64,000 nucleotides of DNA from Cladopsammia gracilis. Lineage: Eukaryota > Cnidaria > Anthozoa > Scleractinia > Dendrophylliidae. Below are positions 21,365 to 32,442 of the stretch, piece after piece. The DNA is taken from contig JAJGOT010000201.1 in assembly GCA_022457155.1 (NCBI GenBank), forward strand, positions 340,001-404,000, written 5' to 3'. The notes beneath the pieces were generated by a model, which saw only the letters and a program-made list of their open reading frames with translations, did no database searches and was not told the origin of the DNA. Position 1 is the stretch's first letter; each line of letters starts with the position of its first letter. A program made the position numbers and the translations under genes.

Positions 21365-22565
21365 TAGCCTGCGAGCAAGCTCTCGGGTTCGGGTTTGGAG
21401 TTTTTTTGGGGGGGAGGGGGTGGGGGAGGGAAACGAGCGAGAGCTTGCAACGATGTCTCAGAAATTTGAATGTTTAACCCGTGAAAGCTAGCGGAAAATG
21501 CTGATTGGTTGAGATTTAATTGGATAATAACGTCATCATTCTTCGTGCGTCGTGCGTGATCAAGAAAACAAAATCACGGAGAGCGGAGGAGATTGTATTC
21601 ATAAAGCGTGCGAGAATTTTTCAAAATATGTGAAGTTTCCTTCGGAATTGAAACCCGGGCAACGTCAAGCAGTTGAAGCACTACTTAAAGGCAGTGATGT
21701 CCTCACTGTTTTGCTGACGGGCTATGGCAAAAGCTTTATATTTCAACTGTTTGCTGCCGCGGCTGAAATTGAAAGGAGGCAGCATCAAACAGTGTTGGTT
21801 GTCTGTCCGTTACAACGCATCATCGACGACCAGGTAGCAGAAACCAGAAGTATTGGAATGTCTGCCGCTTCTGTTGCCGATGTATCTAATGAAGAATTAA
21901 GATCGGCGAAGTTTCAGCTTTTGTTTGGGTCAGCCGAGAAAATTATCGACCAGCATTTGTGACCTCTCACGCTGAAAGTTAACGGGAAAAAATATTCAAC
22001 CGTTCAAACGGCGGCTGTTAAACGTTTAAAAAAAATCTTCACCCTTTCGAACGGCGAATTTTAGTACCCGTTTAGATGAAAGATTTCCAGCCATTTGAAC
22101 AGCTATCGAAAGAGCTCTAGTGTTTTGGCCGGTGCTATTTAGTTTATTTATTTTTGTTCACCACGCAATTTGCATATGTTCGAAAGTAATTTGAAACCTT
22201 TTCAATAAAAAACATCTCGCGATTCACAAAATTATAAACACGCTAGCGAAGTTTTAACGAAGCCTTACAATATCTACAATATTAAATCGTTTGGATCTTC
22301 TGCTTTCGGTTTTCTCCCTACACCGATCTATATTTGCCATACTTGCTGCGAGCAAGTTCCGTTTTTTTTTTTCACGTGGACTGTTACATGTTTGTTGACA
22401 TTAACGCTCGTTTCCGGTTTGCGCTGATTGGCCGAATTCTGACAGCTCGGACAGCGGGAAGCCACGGGAAGTATTGGGGGCGGCATTCAAATTTCTGAGA
22501 CATCGTTGCAAGCTCTCGCTCTCCGCTCTCTCAAACCCCGAGCGCGAGAGCTTGCTCGCAGGCTA
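21365..22565. mobile_element. hAT-like non-autonomous transposon carrying a helicase fragment
   Basis: The termini TAGCCTGCGAGCAAGCTCTCG are exact inverted repeats. Similarity continues over about 90 bp, to the phrase AGCTTGCAACGATGTCTCAG in both ends. An 8-bp direct duplication, AAACTCAC, flanks the element exactly. Length is 1201 bp. Eight-base duplications and TAG...CTA ends fit hAT-type elements, though the superfamily is inferred. Instead of a transposase it carries a 136-codon RecQ-like helicase fragment. The left terminus also contains a G-rich run at about 21401-21431. Confidence 0.85.
21552..21962 (+). pseudogene. RecQ-like SF2 helicase N-terminal fragment
   Basis: An open frame of 136 codons inside the transposon. 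LKPGQRQAVEALL (residues 33-45) matches the region before motif I. LLTGYGKS (54-61) is a Walker A motif in RecQ style, usually with a proline and phenylalanine (PTGFGKS). VVCPLQRIIDDQ (83-94) is motif Ia, and QLLFGSAEKIID (122-133) follows. The frame stops before the DEAH box, so the ATPase is incomplete. There is no ATG at the start, only an open frame from about 21552. Similar helicase genes are numerous in cnidarian genomes, from memory. A captured gene piece is the simplest reading. Confidence 0.75.
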
Positions 22566-22573
22566 AAACTCAC
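22566..22573. repeat. 8-bp target-site duplication AAACTCAC (right)
   Basis: Partner of 21357-21364. Confidence 0.85.
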
Positions 22574-23220
22574 TGATGCTTGTGTCCAATAAAATACGGT
22601 GTGTTCACTTACTTTGGAGTCTGCTTAACACAGGTTTTGGTGTAATCAGAAATCTTACTCATTTAATCTAACACTGAAAAGGGCTCGTGTGGTCAACCCC
22701 TAGGTCAACCCGCGTTCGCGTGCTAGGACAAAATGACGAAACAAAATACACACCATGTATCTCACTTGTCGCACTTCCCATTAGAAAAGGTAGCTCCATT
22801 TCCAACTGAGCCTTTGTAACAGCTTTCCCGTCGATCTTCTCTAATCGGAACAACTTTAAATCAAACTCACCGAGTCCAAACTTTCCGCTTATTGTTTGAT
22901 TATATGTCCATTGAATTGTGCTTTGTCATGTCAAACGGTATGCAACTTATGTGTCATTCGAATGCCGATCCTTTGTCATCATCTCAATAAAAACTCAGAA
23001 TAACTTTGACCACGCCACTCGACGCCATCACGGAGATCAAGGTCAACGCTCTACGACCCTGGTACCTTTCGCATATAATATCGGTTAATATGTCACCTGG
23101 TCACGCAGCGAGGCAGGTAAAAGTCACAAAATAGCTTTGCTGTTAGGAAAAAACTATGTTGCTTTTATTAACAACAACAATCGTTAATTTAGTATAATTA
23201 ATAGAATGTCACTTAACTGT
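22574..23220. other. No gene seen
   Basis: Remainder of the outer element between the helicase-bearing transposon and the next MITE. No supportable feature. Confidence 0.5.
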
Positions 23221-23485
23221 TACCGTATTTTCTCGATTAAACGCCGGGCCCCGAATAAACGCCGGGTATAATGGAGGAAGTTGTAAGTAAGCTCCTCAAA
23301 CGTTTGTTTGTGGTATAATAAACTTAAGATTTAAGGGCAAGGTACAAAGCTGCCAAGAAAAACGAATAATAACCCTTTCTTAAAAAATGGCGGGCGAGAA
23401 AAAACTGCTGATACAAAGAAACGCCTGGTCCACAAGGTCAAGTTTGAAATAAACGCCGGGGGCATTTAATAGAGAAAATACGGTA
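23221..23485. mobile_element. MITE with TACCGTATTTTCTC ends
   Basis: TACCGTATTTTCTC is perfectly inverted at the two ends (23221-23234 and 23472-23485). The next bases, AAACGCCGGG, are also shared imperfectly. Length is 265 bp with no coding region. Confidence 0.85.
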
Positions 23486-23557
23486 AGTTTTCATTTATCA
23501 GTTAACTACTATATTTTTGGGCAATTGTCAGTTAACTGTTAACCCCATCAGCACCCT

Positions 23558-25700
23558 CCTAAATGCACTGGTATTCTGAATTTCACTTTTGCCGGAATGC
23601 AATTGGCATGAAAACAAAACGAAAAAAACTCGCGAGATAATAACGCCTTTTGTCACAACATTTCACCCACGACTGAAAAACCTTAAACAAATACTGATGA
23701 AAAATGGAGTTTCGTTCAAAACCAACCATTCCTGAAAACTATTTACAAAACGCCGCCTAACACATCATACAAGACGTAAATCACTTAACGACACGACTCA
23801 TAACAGCCAAACTTTGAAAGCTTATATAAAAGCTTATTATAGCGGAGTCGGTGCAGGCCTGTCATGAACCTCATTTCGATCTAGGGGAAACTAAAAAAGT
23901 GACCGCCAGGAGTGGTGCCCTGTTTATCCGCTCCAGACCCAATATTTTCTATATAAGTGCGTCCATAGCAGACGTGACCGAAAAATGACCACGTGATCAC
24001 CATTTTCCCGCCATTTTTCACGTCAAAATATATAAAACAGCAGACTTGATACTTTAGCTAACTACAAAACTTTCCGTTTCATTATGCAAGGGTAGGAACA
24101 GCAAAATACCATAAATTTTGACTTTCGTTCTATTTTCGAATACTGCTGGAGAGTTGAAAAAGAAATGGCTGATGGCGCGATGTCTGCTAAACATAGCTGA
24201 AATTGTCCTGGCATGGGGAAAGGCAGCTCTAGAGAAATGACATGTTGTTACGGCCTCCTTCCATTAGATTCGGCAAATGTGAAGTTCAATGTTTGAATCG
24301 GGCCTTACTTTAAAGAATATTAAAGATTCAGTCACCATTTGTTGTCAATTGATATTTTGATAATTAATATTAATGTCTCATCTGATCAGATATAAAGTCA
24401 TTGCACGTGACGTATTATCGATGTGGGCTTTTAATTGTTTTGAAATTGCGGCAATCTATTGTATTTGATTTAGAAAGTCTTTTCCATTGTCAAATATCCC
24501 AACAGAAAATAGACAATGAATAACTGAAAATGCACTGTGTAAATTGAACCAACAACACATAGCTAGCAAGGCGGGAAAAGTCTTTCACTTTCACTTCACT
24601 AACATCAAAATTATTTACATTCACACTCGTGATTCTTTGTTACTCATAACTTTTTTTGACTTGCACCAACACGAATTTTCAAACCAAGTTCTCTCAATCT
24701 TCTCTATCCTGCCAAGAACCATATCCAGTTGACTACTGCGCCTCGCATTTTCTACATAATGTCTGATTCTACGACGCCATCTTTACCATATTTATTTTAT
24801 ATTTATTTTAGATTCTTCTTTTTTTAACCTCATGTTTCAACGCATTAACGAGATGGCTTTAAGAGCCCTTTGATTTTAAGAAGTGCCGCCGCGGCTTCCC
24901 TGAAAAGTGCTCGTCGGTACCTCTAACAAACAAACCAAAAATGCCCGCGGTACGTAACAAATCTCACCAGAAAACCTCATGAGCCACGTTAAAAGATAGT
25001 TTTCAATTTCTGCCGTTTCATTTCTTTGGGATCTTTTTTACGTTTCCAACAAAACAATCCTAAAGTGAGCATATTTTCGCCATCCGCCATTTTTTGCATC
25101 AAGTCAGACAGTAGAACTGTAAGATTCTGTTAAACTGTTATGCTACGCGGCCGTCAGTGGTATACTTTTGCTCTAACTATCAAACGTAAATCGCTTTTGT
25201 GTTTCTTTAAAAAAAATACAATCAGTAATAAGATAAAGTCTAGACTGAAGTTGAACCTAATACAACAGAGCCGTTGGGCAAAGGTCATTGCAAAAATAGC
25301 TTTGCGGTGACTAACCTCACTCAACAATCCGCTTGGCTGCCATTGATTTGAATCCTCACAGTTTGAGTTGATGTGATTTTACCCTGATTATCCATCAAAC
25401 GCTTCTGTTTTAGCGAGTAAAACTTTGTCTGTTTCGGCTTTGAATATAAATAATGTTCATCTTGAGCATTTCACCAACACAGTAACGTAATATGATATTT
25501 TAAAAGGTCCTATCTGTCACGCAATACAGAGCACAGATGAATTTATATACAGCCCGGAGATGGGTAAAAATTTAGAAATACGTTTAAACGACAAGGCTGA
25601 AATGTAATGAACTTTTATTTTTCAATGTGTCATACAGTTCTTAATGCGAATAGATTTCACCAAAACTGAAGTACTCCTTGAAGTACTCCTTCTTTGTAAG
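23558..25700. other. No gene seen
   Basis: AT-rich intronic sequence. No coding exon, RNA gene or repeat boundary could be supported. Confidence 0.5.
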
Positions 25701-26066
25701 AATTAAGACTGGAACAATACCAAACCATCTATTTGGACATGATATCGACATCAATAGATTTAAAACGAGCTTAAAAAAGTGGATGAACATCAACCGATTA
25801 TATATTTATACATTATATTTTTCTGCCGCTTCAGTGCCTGATGTTCGTATTTAAATTTCTACATTTTATATTTTCTATAAACATTATTAACCATTTTGTA
25901 TCTGTATTATATATTTTTTGTAGTTTATTGATTTAGTTAGTTAGTTAGTTAGTTAGTTAGGGGACCTAAAATAGGGATAACCTCACGGTCCTCCTTTCTA
26001 ATTACTGTAATACTGCATGTTTGTATGTTTGTATTTGTATTTGAATAAGGTATTATTATTATTATT
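25700..26066 (+). mobile_element. LINE 3' tail with (TTAG)n and (ATT)n
   Basis: A short decayed frame near 25740-25850 (RFKTSLKKWMNINRL) resembles the C-terminal end of CR1/L2-like proteins. It is followed by an untranslated tail with (GTTA)n at about 25936-25960 and a final (ATT)n at 26051-26066. It is heavily truncated. Confidence 0.45.
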
Positions 26067-26566
26067 TAACACCTGGCACGGGTTTCACATTTGCTTAGTG
26101 GTGAAAACAGAAGGCCATTTTTAGATTTGCCCACAAGTCCAGCTTAGATGCGTAGAGCGCGATCGAACAAGCGCCAGGAAAGCGAGCATGTAGCATGAGA
26201 TAATGTTCACAAGCCCCAATGCTATACCCCCGGGCCAACTCCCACACCCAGGGTATGGGCGCCTAAGAAAATCAAAAACGAAATTACGGCTACAATACTT
26301 CTACTGAGTTAAAAAAATAATAACAATAATAATAATAATCACTCTTTTTAGTAATAATTACGCTATAGTTAACTAGCAGTCATTCTGTTTCTTGAAAAAT
26401 GTTTCCCGCTAGAAAAAAAAAAAAAAAACGCGAGCAAACGCGTACGTAATTCGCGCATCTTCCACGCGGAGGACAATGTTGCGTGTGCTCGTGTGTTTCA
26501 CTAAAAAATATAAGCAGCATAGCTAAAATACTCTAAAGAAGATCAGAGCGAATGAAAATCACTCTT
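26067..26566. other. No gene; simple repeats
   Basis: An interrupted (AAT)n run at 26310-26340 and a poly(A) run at 26412-26428. Nothing else recognised. Confidence 0.6.
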
Positions 26567-26672
26567 ATGCTCTGATGACTCCATACCGAAACCTTTCTAA
26601 TTTTTCCTCAGTTTCCAAACGTGAGGCAAAATTTGAAGGGTTTGTATTGTTTGTATGGAGTCATCAGAGCAT
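26567..26672. repeat. Short inverted-repeat element
   Basis: ATGCTCTGATGACTCCATAC at 26567-26586 is exactly reversed at 26653-26672, with a 66-bp loop. It lies about 360 bp beyond the stop codon of the DDE-like gene. It could be a small MITE or a hairpin in that gene's 3' flank. Confidence 0.75.
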
Positions 26673-27031
26673 TTGACACTGGAGTGGCAATAACTCACCC
26701 CTAAATTGTAGTAGAATGTTAATTTTTGGCAAGCAGACATTTTTTGTCATGCTCTTTCCGAATATCTCATCAAATCCCATAATTGCACAAGTTTAACTTT
26801 TTGTGACGTCACGCTTTGGTACTCTATTTACCGGAAATATTGCAACATTACTCAGTCATAAAGGTTACAGCAGTCACTTTCGTGCACACGAACACTCCCC
26901 AACAACCTGGGTAATTAGATTAATAAATTGCTTTTTCTTTCTCTCCGTAATGTGTTCCACGCTTAACCCAAGATTCTCGCAAATCTCCCTCAGCATGGCT
27001 ACCGATAAGGTCGATAGTCTGTTCGCTTGCA

Positions 27032-28849
27032 CTAAATTACAGATGTTGCGAGAAAGGACAACAATGGGCCGGGGTGTCGTAAAGCAATTTCCTCTTCGAC
27101 AACTGCATGGAGCCTTGAATAAAAGGATTCAACTTCAACCGGATTCTGCTGGTCATCATCGTCGCTCTCGGATTCTTCGTACTGCGACGATGAAGCCTTC
27201 CGAATCTTGGCGGCCAGTCGAGAGAAGAAGCCTGCCACTTGCTTGGGCAAAAGGACATCTTTTCCTAGAAAAAGGCGAGCCCCCGATTCACCCCTGACTT
27301 TTCGCATATCTTGTGACACTTCTTTTAGATCGGCCTTTTTCCCGCGTTCTTCTCCAATGACAAATTGCTCCGTAAGAAATTTCTTTTGTTCCTCAGTGAA
27401 CTTAGTTCGCCTCTTCGTTGCTTTTAGGGCCCATCCCATCTCAAGTGGCAAACTTAAGTCCGCAACTGTACTTTCGGAGGTTGCTGTACGGAAACTGACA
27501 GATGGAACTTGTGTTCGCTCTCCAATTATCTTCGCCGCGTATCCTCGTCTAGCCTTGTCGAACAATGTTTCTTTTTCCAGTGCGCGCTTATGCCTTCCTG
27601 CATCTAAATGCGCCTGCAAACCCGAGGACCGCTGGAATGTCCGAATGCAGCCATCTTCTGGACAGGTGAACAGACCGCTAGCCTCTTCTTTTGCTTCTTC
27701 GTCATCAATACCTTCTGTGGCTGTGCTATGCCCAGAGAAACTAACGGTGTTCGTATGTAAGGGCTCTTGTCTTGGTTTAATGATCCTAAAGCTTGACTGG
27801 GGGCTTTGCACCGGTGGCTCCAACACTTCTAGCGCAACAGGAGAACCGCCATCACTTTGAATGTCTTTCCATGTAACTAGCTTTCCGGGACCGATCTTAT
27901 AAGCCTTCCAGACTCTAATACCACTTGATACAAACTGGAAATTATTGAGGGTGCTAATTCCATCCCATGTGATCAAAATCTTTTCAGTAGATGCTTCTGG
28001 AAGTTTCACATACTTGACAATAACCCCAGGAATCCCGCCATTTGATTCAATTGCTTTCTTCATCTGTGCGGCGTTGTCCACATCGTGTCCTTCGTTTATA
28101 TAAACACTGATGTGTCCTTTTATCGTAGCTGCCTGGCGGTCGGCTTCTCCCTTGCCACCTTGAGGATCTGAAAAGTCAAACCTCTCCACCTTGACACCCT
28201 CATGACTACTCGATCTGCTTCCAACAATTGTTGAACCGCAATGGTAGCATCCCGCGTTGTCTTGTTTGCAATACGCTTTCTCTAGTGTTGGTCGGTGTTC
28301 CTTTACCGTCACAAGAACATCTTTCAAGATAGCTGCCACTGCAACACTATCTTGTGGGCAGCTCTGGAACACGTGCACAAAGGTTAGTTTTTCGACAGGA
28401 CCACTTTCATTTGGTCGCGTTAGAGCCACAGTGATATGCCAAGGAATGCCACGTTTAGCAAACCAGTCGCACTGTGATTCTCTAAACTTGCGCGGCAAGA
28501 ACTTCATGGCCCAATCCATGACCAGAAGTGCTGAATGTTGACTAAGGCTATCCAACACATCATATTTGGCCTGATCCTGGTTTACCGTTCTAAGCTGATG
28601 AGCTTTCCATGCCAAAATGTCGTTCTTTGCCTGCTGGAACAAACATGTGGTGTCATCTCTTTCTTCCACAGATTCGAGTTCTGCGCAAGCCGTTTCTATG
28701 ATGGCCAACGCCTTGGTTAACTTGTTGTACTCGGAGCAAATCTCAGCATGATCGAGGCTGCACTTTTGCTGGAAAAGATCATTGTTGGGGTCACTCAGAG
28801 CAAACGTCAAGCAGTGGTCAGCCACTTCTGATTCCATTGTAACGTGTAC
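27032..28849 (-). CDS. DDE-transposase-like zinc-finger protein, last exon
   Basis: The largest open exon of the 27-33 kb gene, about 605 codons. The acceptor CTCTTAG precedes VHVTMESEVADHC in phase 0, continuing the exon that ends at 29360. Within the frame counted from MESEV: an acidic candidate in MDWAMKFLP (~108), KQDNAGCYHC (~193), and GGKGEADRQAATIK (~227-240). This pattern recalls DDE-fold transposases with a GKG..D motif. A C2H2 finger follows at ~392-416 (TCPEDGC...HLDAGRH). A C-terminal block, RRTKFTEEQKKFLTEQF to QVAGFFSRLA, is typical of a large cnidarian family. The function is unknown; transposase origin is inference. The stop is at 27032-27034. Confidence 0.75.
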   Translation of the reverse strand, partial: VHVTMESEVADHCLTFALSDPNNDLFQQKCSLDHAEICSEYNKLTKALAIIETACAELESVEERDDTTCLFQQAKNDILAWKAHQLRTVNQDQAKYDVLDSLSQHSALLVMDWAMKFLPRKFRESQCDWFAKRGIPWHITVALTRPNESGPVEKLTFVHVFQSCPQDSVAVAAILKDVLVTVKEHRPTLEKAYCKQDNAGCYHCGSTIVGSRSSSHEGVKVERFDFSDPQGGKGEADRQAATIKGHISVYINEGHDVDNAAQMKKAIESNGGIPGVIVKYVKLPEASTEKILITWDGISTLNNFQFVSSGIRVWKAYKIGPGKLVTWKDIQSDGGSPVALEVLEPPVQSPQSSFRIIKPRQEPLHTNTVSFSGHSTATEGIDDEEAKEEASGLFTCPEDGCIRTFQRSSGLQAHLDAGRHKRALEKETLFDKARRGYAAKIIGERTQVPSVSFRTATSESTVADLSLPLEMGWALKATKRRTKFTEEQKKFLTEQFVIGEERGKKADLKEVSQDMRKVRGESGARLFLGKDVLLPKQVAGFFSRLAAKIRKASSSQYEESESDDDDQQNPVEVESFYSRLHAVVEEEIALRHPGPLLSFLATSVI

Positions 28850-29359
28850 CTAAGAGATGATATGAATGTTTTTTTTTTTTTTAAATCTGCTTATTTTTAA
28901 AATTAATGTAATTTACTTAGTTTGTATTGCTGGCGAGTGAACATAGATTACTGTAAGCATCTGTCACCCACCTTATAGACACAACTCATCTTATACCTTC
29001 ACTTTTAACAAAGGCCAAATATACGAGTGCAAGCTTACTCGTTAACAGGTGAAATAAGCTAATAAAGTGATTTACCATCGCTTTTTTCCCGTGACTCAGC
29101 AGGAATGATCATGGCAGTCCCCGTTTTCTTTTTATAAAGACCTGCTACTTTTTCTTTGGGAAATTCTGGAGTGTCTGTTAGTCTCTCACGATACTACAGT
29201 GTACTAATCGAACAGCACGTAAGCGGAAACGCAAAAATTCTTTCCCGAATACCTCTTAACCTCTATTAAGCGGAGACCTCGTAAGGGGAGGACTTTAGAG
29301 CAGTGCCCAGTGCCAAAAGGTGTCCGCCTAGTATAGACTACATATTTGGGTAGCCCTAC
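28850..29359 (-). other. Intron of the DDE-like gene
   Basis: A 510-bp intron with donor AAG|GTAGGG and acceptor CTCTTAG on the minus strand, phase 0. Nothing else is seen in it. Confidence 0.75.
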
Positions 29360-29732
29360 CTTGTAATCAGCTCTTAAATACTGTTTAGCAGCTCGAAGGG
29401 TCTGTTTCATTTCCTTTGCCCAGGCTTGTGACCTCACTTGTTCTGCTAATTTGTCTACCGTGTCACAAAGGTCTTCAAATGCTTTGCTACCTTGTGCAGA
29501 GAAGTTGTCCAAACCCTGTAGAGAGTTGCGCACAGATGCAGAGCACACGTTCAGCACTCGGAGTAGCGTGTGCTTGCTCATTGGAGTGAACTCGGTCTCG
29601 GCACAGAACTGAAAATATTGCTGCGTGATACGCTCTGGTATCAACATGCGCACAACATTTGGCGTTTTGATCACTCCCCCTGTTGATAATTTCAGCATCT
29701 TTTCTCCAAATGGCATGTCTTGAATGACGTGA
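29360..29732 (-). pseudogene. DDE-like gene, exon 3, downstream half (after the insertion)
   Basis: Continues exon 3 on the 3' side of the inserted transposon. The frame reads HVIQDMPFGEKMLKLSTGG, then TPNVVRMLIPERI, FTPMSKHTLLRVL, SLQGLDNFSAQG and finally QYLRADYK before the donor AAG|GTAGGG. These blocks match the remembered family order: a PYxxQDVxxG-like turn, then xMPNVVR, then LxxLDN. The frame is intact here; only the junction with the upstream half at 31258 is broken. The apparent start MDPP is an artefact of reading through the transposon terminus. Confidence 0.75.
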
Positions 29733-30020
29733 GGAGGGTCCACAATAGGTTTGGCGGGACGCGGGATTTGGCTTTTTTTCGCGGTGATATTCGGGATGCG
29801 AGCTGAAAACAGGGGCGGGAAGCGGGAATTTTAATTACGAGCGGGAGCGGTATTTCGTGTTTTTATGGGGTCGGGATGCGAGATTCTCAAGGAGAACAGA
29901 GCGGGATATGGGATTTCAATTTTTACGTGACTTCACAAATTGACCAGCGCAAAAAACGCAAACTGGTACAAAGGAACCTTTTGTGCGCTAGCTGTGTCAG
30001 GTTTCAAGTAATGAATAGCA

Positions 30021-30035
30021 AATAATAATAATAAT

Positions 30036-30076
<41 letters not shown>
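30021..30076. repeat. (AAT)n microsatellite, tail of a minus-strand LINE
   Basis: About 56 bp of AAT with one interruption. On the minus strand it is an (ATT)n tail lying downstream of the LINE fragment at 30281-30633, as in CR1/L2-type elements. Confidence 0.85.
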
Positions 30077-30078
<2 letters not shown>

Positions 30079-30280
30079 TTTATTTAAACACGATAAAAAT
30101 TACAGCGGAGCTGATGTGGTGGTATATTAAAATACTAAGAATTGAGATAGATACTATTTACATCAATATATATTTACAGCAATGAATACAAATACAAGTT
30201 AACTAAGCTACTTATACTATGTACATTAATAAATAAAAATAGAAATTAATTAAGCGATTTTTTAAAAAGGAACTTGTCAG

Positions 30281-30633
30281 CTATGGCTCTAGTTGTGTTG
30301 TCGAGTGAGTTCCATAGAGATGCTGCTTGGTAGTATACAGATTTACAATAAAAGTCAGTGTTGGGCTTAGAAATTGCGAATGACATTTTTCTTGATTATA
30401 TTTACAGTCGTATTTTGTAAAAAGGTTCAAGATTGGAACGAGAGAAAGGTCGTAAAAGCAATTATGGGCCAGTAATAATAGCTTTTGCTTGTATGAGGAT
30501 TTAAATGTTCTCCATTTTGTACGTGTGAGGACCTCATTACTTGGTATGTACCAATCCAAGTTATAAATAATCTTCGCAGCGCACACATGTATCTTTTCAA
30601 GACTTTCAAGCTCATCAAAAAGCATTTTCCCAC
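30281..30633 (-). pseudogene. LINE reverse-transcriptase C-terminal fragment
   Basis: An open frame of about 114 codons with LEKIHVCAAKIIYNLDW and a later LLLLAHNCFYDL. This resembles the region after the RT domain of CR1/L2-like elements, where the pattern LQNRAARIITG... is common. It is 5' truncated and lies in the middle of the 1.5-kb DNA transposon, so it is nested. Its (ATT)n tail is at 30021-30076. Confidence 0.6.
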
Positions 30634-31257
30634 AGGAACCCCAGAACCTTGTCAGGTCCTGTCAAACGTATCCATTATCGCTTATCCTGCGGTAGTCTGC
30701 GATAGTGTTAGACCGTATGAGGTCTGTGAGTCCTATTGTGAGCCCAACCATGGTGTGTGAGTCACACCAAATTACAGGTTCGAAGCCGGTACTCAGTAAC
30801 AAGACGCTGTGGGAGCGTAAACTTGGGCGTCGTTGTACGCATATTTAGACATATTCAGTAGAAAATAAATGTCTCGCGGGAATCTGCATGCACGTTATTT
30901 CACGGTTTCATGATAGGGAGTATTGGGCAGGGATAGTGTGAGCAGTCTAACAAAGAAGTGCGAGACAGGCTCGCCCCCAGTTTCGCGTGGCCATTATCCG
31001 CTCGCTGATGTCTTTTCGTTTCTCGCTCAACGGACTAAGCTGGGAAAGAGAGACGGCTCGTAGTCTAGATCTTTTATGTGATATTTATCTTAAGTTTCTG
31101 TGTTAATTATTAACTTAGTAAATTAATAATTAACGCAGAAGCGTCTTTGAAAAATGGGCGGGATCGGGATTTCCAGGCAAAAAAGGGCGGGATGGCGGGA
31201 TTAACAGGAAAAAATGGGTGGGAAGGCGGGATCTGAGAACCCTATTGTGGACCCTCC

Positions 31258-31899
31258 GTGAGGGCTGGTAATGAAGTTGAGGAAATGATATACCTGAGCA
31301 TAATCAACTTTCATACGTCTTGCAATATCAACAGACACCACCGCTCCTCTTCCATGTAAAAGCTTGTGATGTCGTGCTATGTTAAACCTGTAGCTCGTGA
31401 CACCAGGAATGTACTGCAAAAGTTCCTTTAGTGGCACCTTATCTGCCATGATTGACAGGATTTGACTTCTTGTGCTCCAGTGGCTTGCATTTAAGTAGCT
31501 TTCAGCTAAAGCTTGCAAGAGTTCTACCTCCGCCTGAGTTCGATCAAAGGGCAAGTTATCCCCCAGTGTGGTCAGTAACTTATCGCTTTGACCAGGAGCA
31601 ATAACTTCAAGGACCTTGCGAACACTTTGTCTTGCTTTACGGCTATATCTCCGCTTTGTGCGTTCGTGGGCGCTCTCCCAAGGAACGGACAACTTGTGTC
31701 GCACAGGGCTGACGTCACGTGAGCCCAAGATGTCGTTCAGTTTTTTCAAAGATTCTTCCGTCGCGCTCATTTGGCTATTCGCTGGCGATTCATCAACATC
31801 CGATTCCTCCAATTTTTCAACATCCGGGATAAAAATACTTTCTCTCCTTTCACCATGAATCATTGGCGTTGCTTCAGGGTAAGTTTTCTCAGTTTCTTT
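31258..31899 (-). pseudogene. DDE-like gene, exon 3, upstream half
   Basis: The acceptor GACTTTCAG precedes KETEKTYPEATPM. The frame goes on through an acidic stretch (EKLEESDVDESP), basic blocks (RTKRRYSRKARQSVRKVL), then LLQYIPGVTSYRFNIARHHK and RRMKVDYAQVYHFLNFITSP. There the transposon interrupts it. Its own phase is 0 with exon 2. The block ending DxxxVxxFLxFIxxP is the part that, in other family members, continues directly into the sequence now at 29732. Confidence 0.75.
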
Positions 31900-32329
31900 C
31901 TGAAAGTCATAAATGGTACTTAAAATCAAGACTACCGTTTACTATTTTTTACCCTCAGTTGCGCGGTCACACTTGTCAGACTGAGCAACCCGTGTACCCC
32001 TTACGTATGGTATCAGATCCAAGTCCGTTATCATGGTACAGGTCGTACCAATTTTAGCGAAGTAGATTTTCGTATCCGGACTGCTCAGTTCGTCTGGTCC
32101 GCAGGAGCAGATATACCTTTTCAAATGGTGTTTTATCATGTGCAAAAAAAATAGATATTGATCAAGTTCCTCACATAGAAATGTCGTCAAACGTTCCTAT
32201 GTACGCACGTGGATCTAATTCTTTTGAACCACACTTTTACAAAAAAAAAGAAACAGAAAAATACTCGGCCGATATTTCTAAATCTGTACCTTGCATAACA
32301 CCTGGTTAATCCAACTGAAATACACTTAC
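31900..32329 (-). other. Intron of the DDE-like gene
   Basis: A 430-bp intron between exon 2 (donor TTG|GTAAGT) and exon 3 (acceptor TTTCAG). No other feature. Confidence 0.7.
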
Positions 32330-32442
32330 CAAATTAAGCGCACTTAGGTGTTGTGTAATCTCGTCAAAGTCTGACTCAGGTAAACTACTTTCAGGGACAC
32401 TTCTCTTTTGCAGTAGTGTTTTTCGGCACTTGGTGCATATTG
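32330..32442 (-). CDS. DDE-like gene, exon 2
   Basis: Too short to stand out as an ORF. The acceptor TTTGTTTCAG leads into a split codon and then ICTKCRKTLLQKRS, with a C-x2-C zinc-binding pair. It ends ITQHLSALNL before TTG|GTAAGT. The 113 bp fit phase 1 upstream and phase 0 downstream, agreeing with the exons on both sides. The C-x2-C pair would complete a zinc site begun in exon 1. Confidence 0.7.

Larger units (their letters stand above)
20871..23557. mobile_element. DNA element with inverted ends containing nested insertions
   Basis: AGGGTGCTGATGGGG at 20871-20885 is exactly reversed at 23543-23557. Nearby, TCAGTTAACTACTAT occurs at both ends in direct orientation. The interval contains the 1.2-kb element at 21365-22565 and the MITE at 23221-23485. 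No transposase was found in the remaining sequence, so it would be non-autonomous. Confidence 0.5.
29733..31257. mobile_element. DNA transposon inserted into exon 3
   Basis: GGAGGGTCCACAATAGG at 29733-29749 is exactly reversed at 31241-31257. The flanking bases GTGA are duplicated (29729-29732 and 31258-31261). Because the ends share bases with the target, the duplication could be read as 4 to 7 bp (up to CGTGAGG). Removing the element and one copy restores the host frame without change. Both subterminal regions are rich in GCGGGAT. No transposase was seen; a LINE fragment occupies the middle. Confidence 0.85.

Noticed and set aside
27207..27860. 217-codon plus-strand ORF (and the 164-codon ORF at 26803-27297)
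   Set aside because: Both are antisense to the long, family-matching minus exon 27032-28849. They show no domain and mirror its codon structure.
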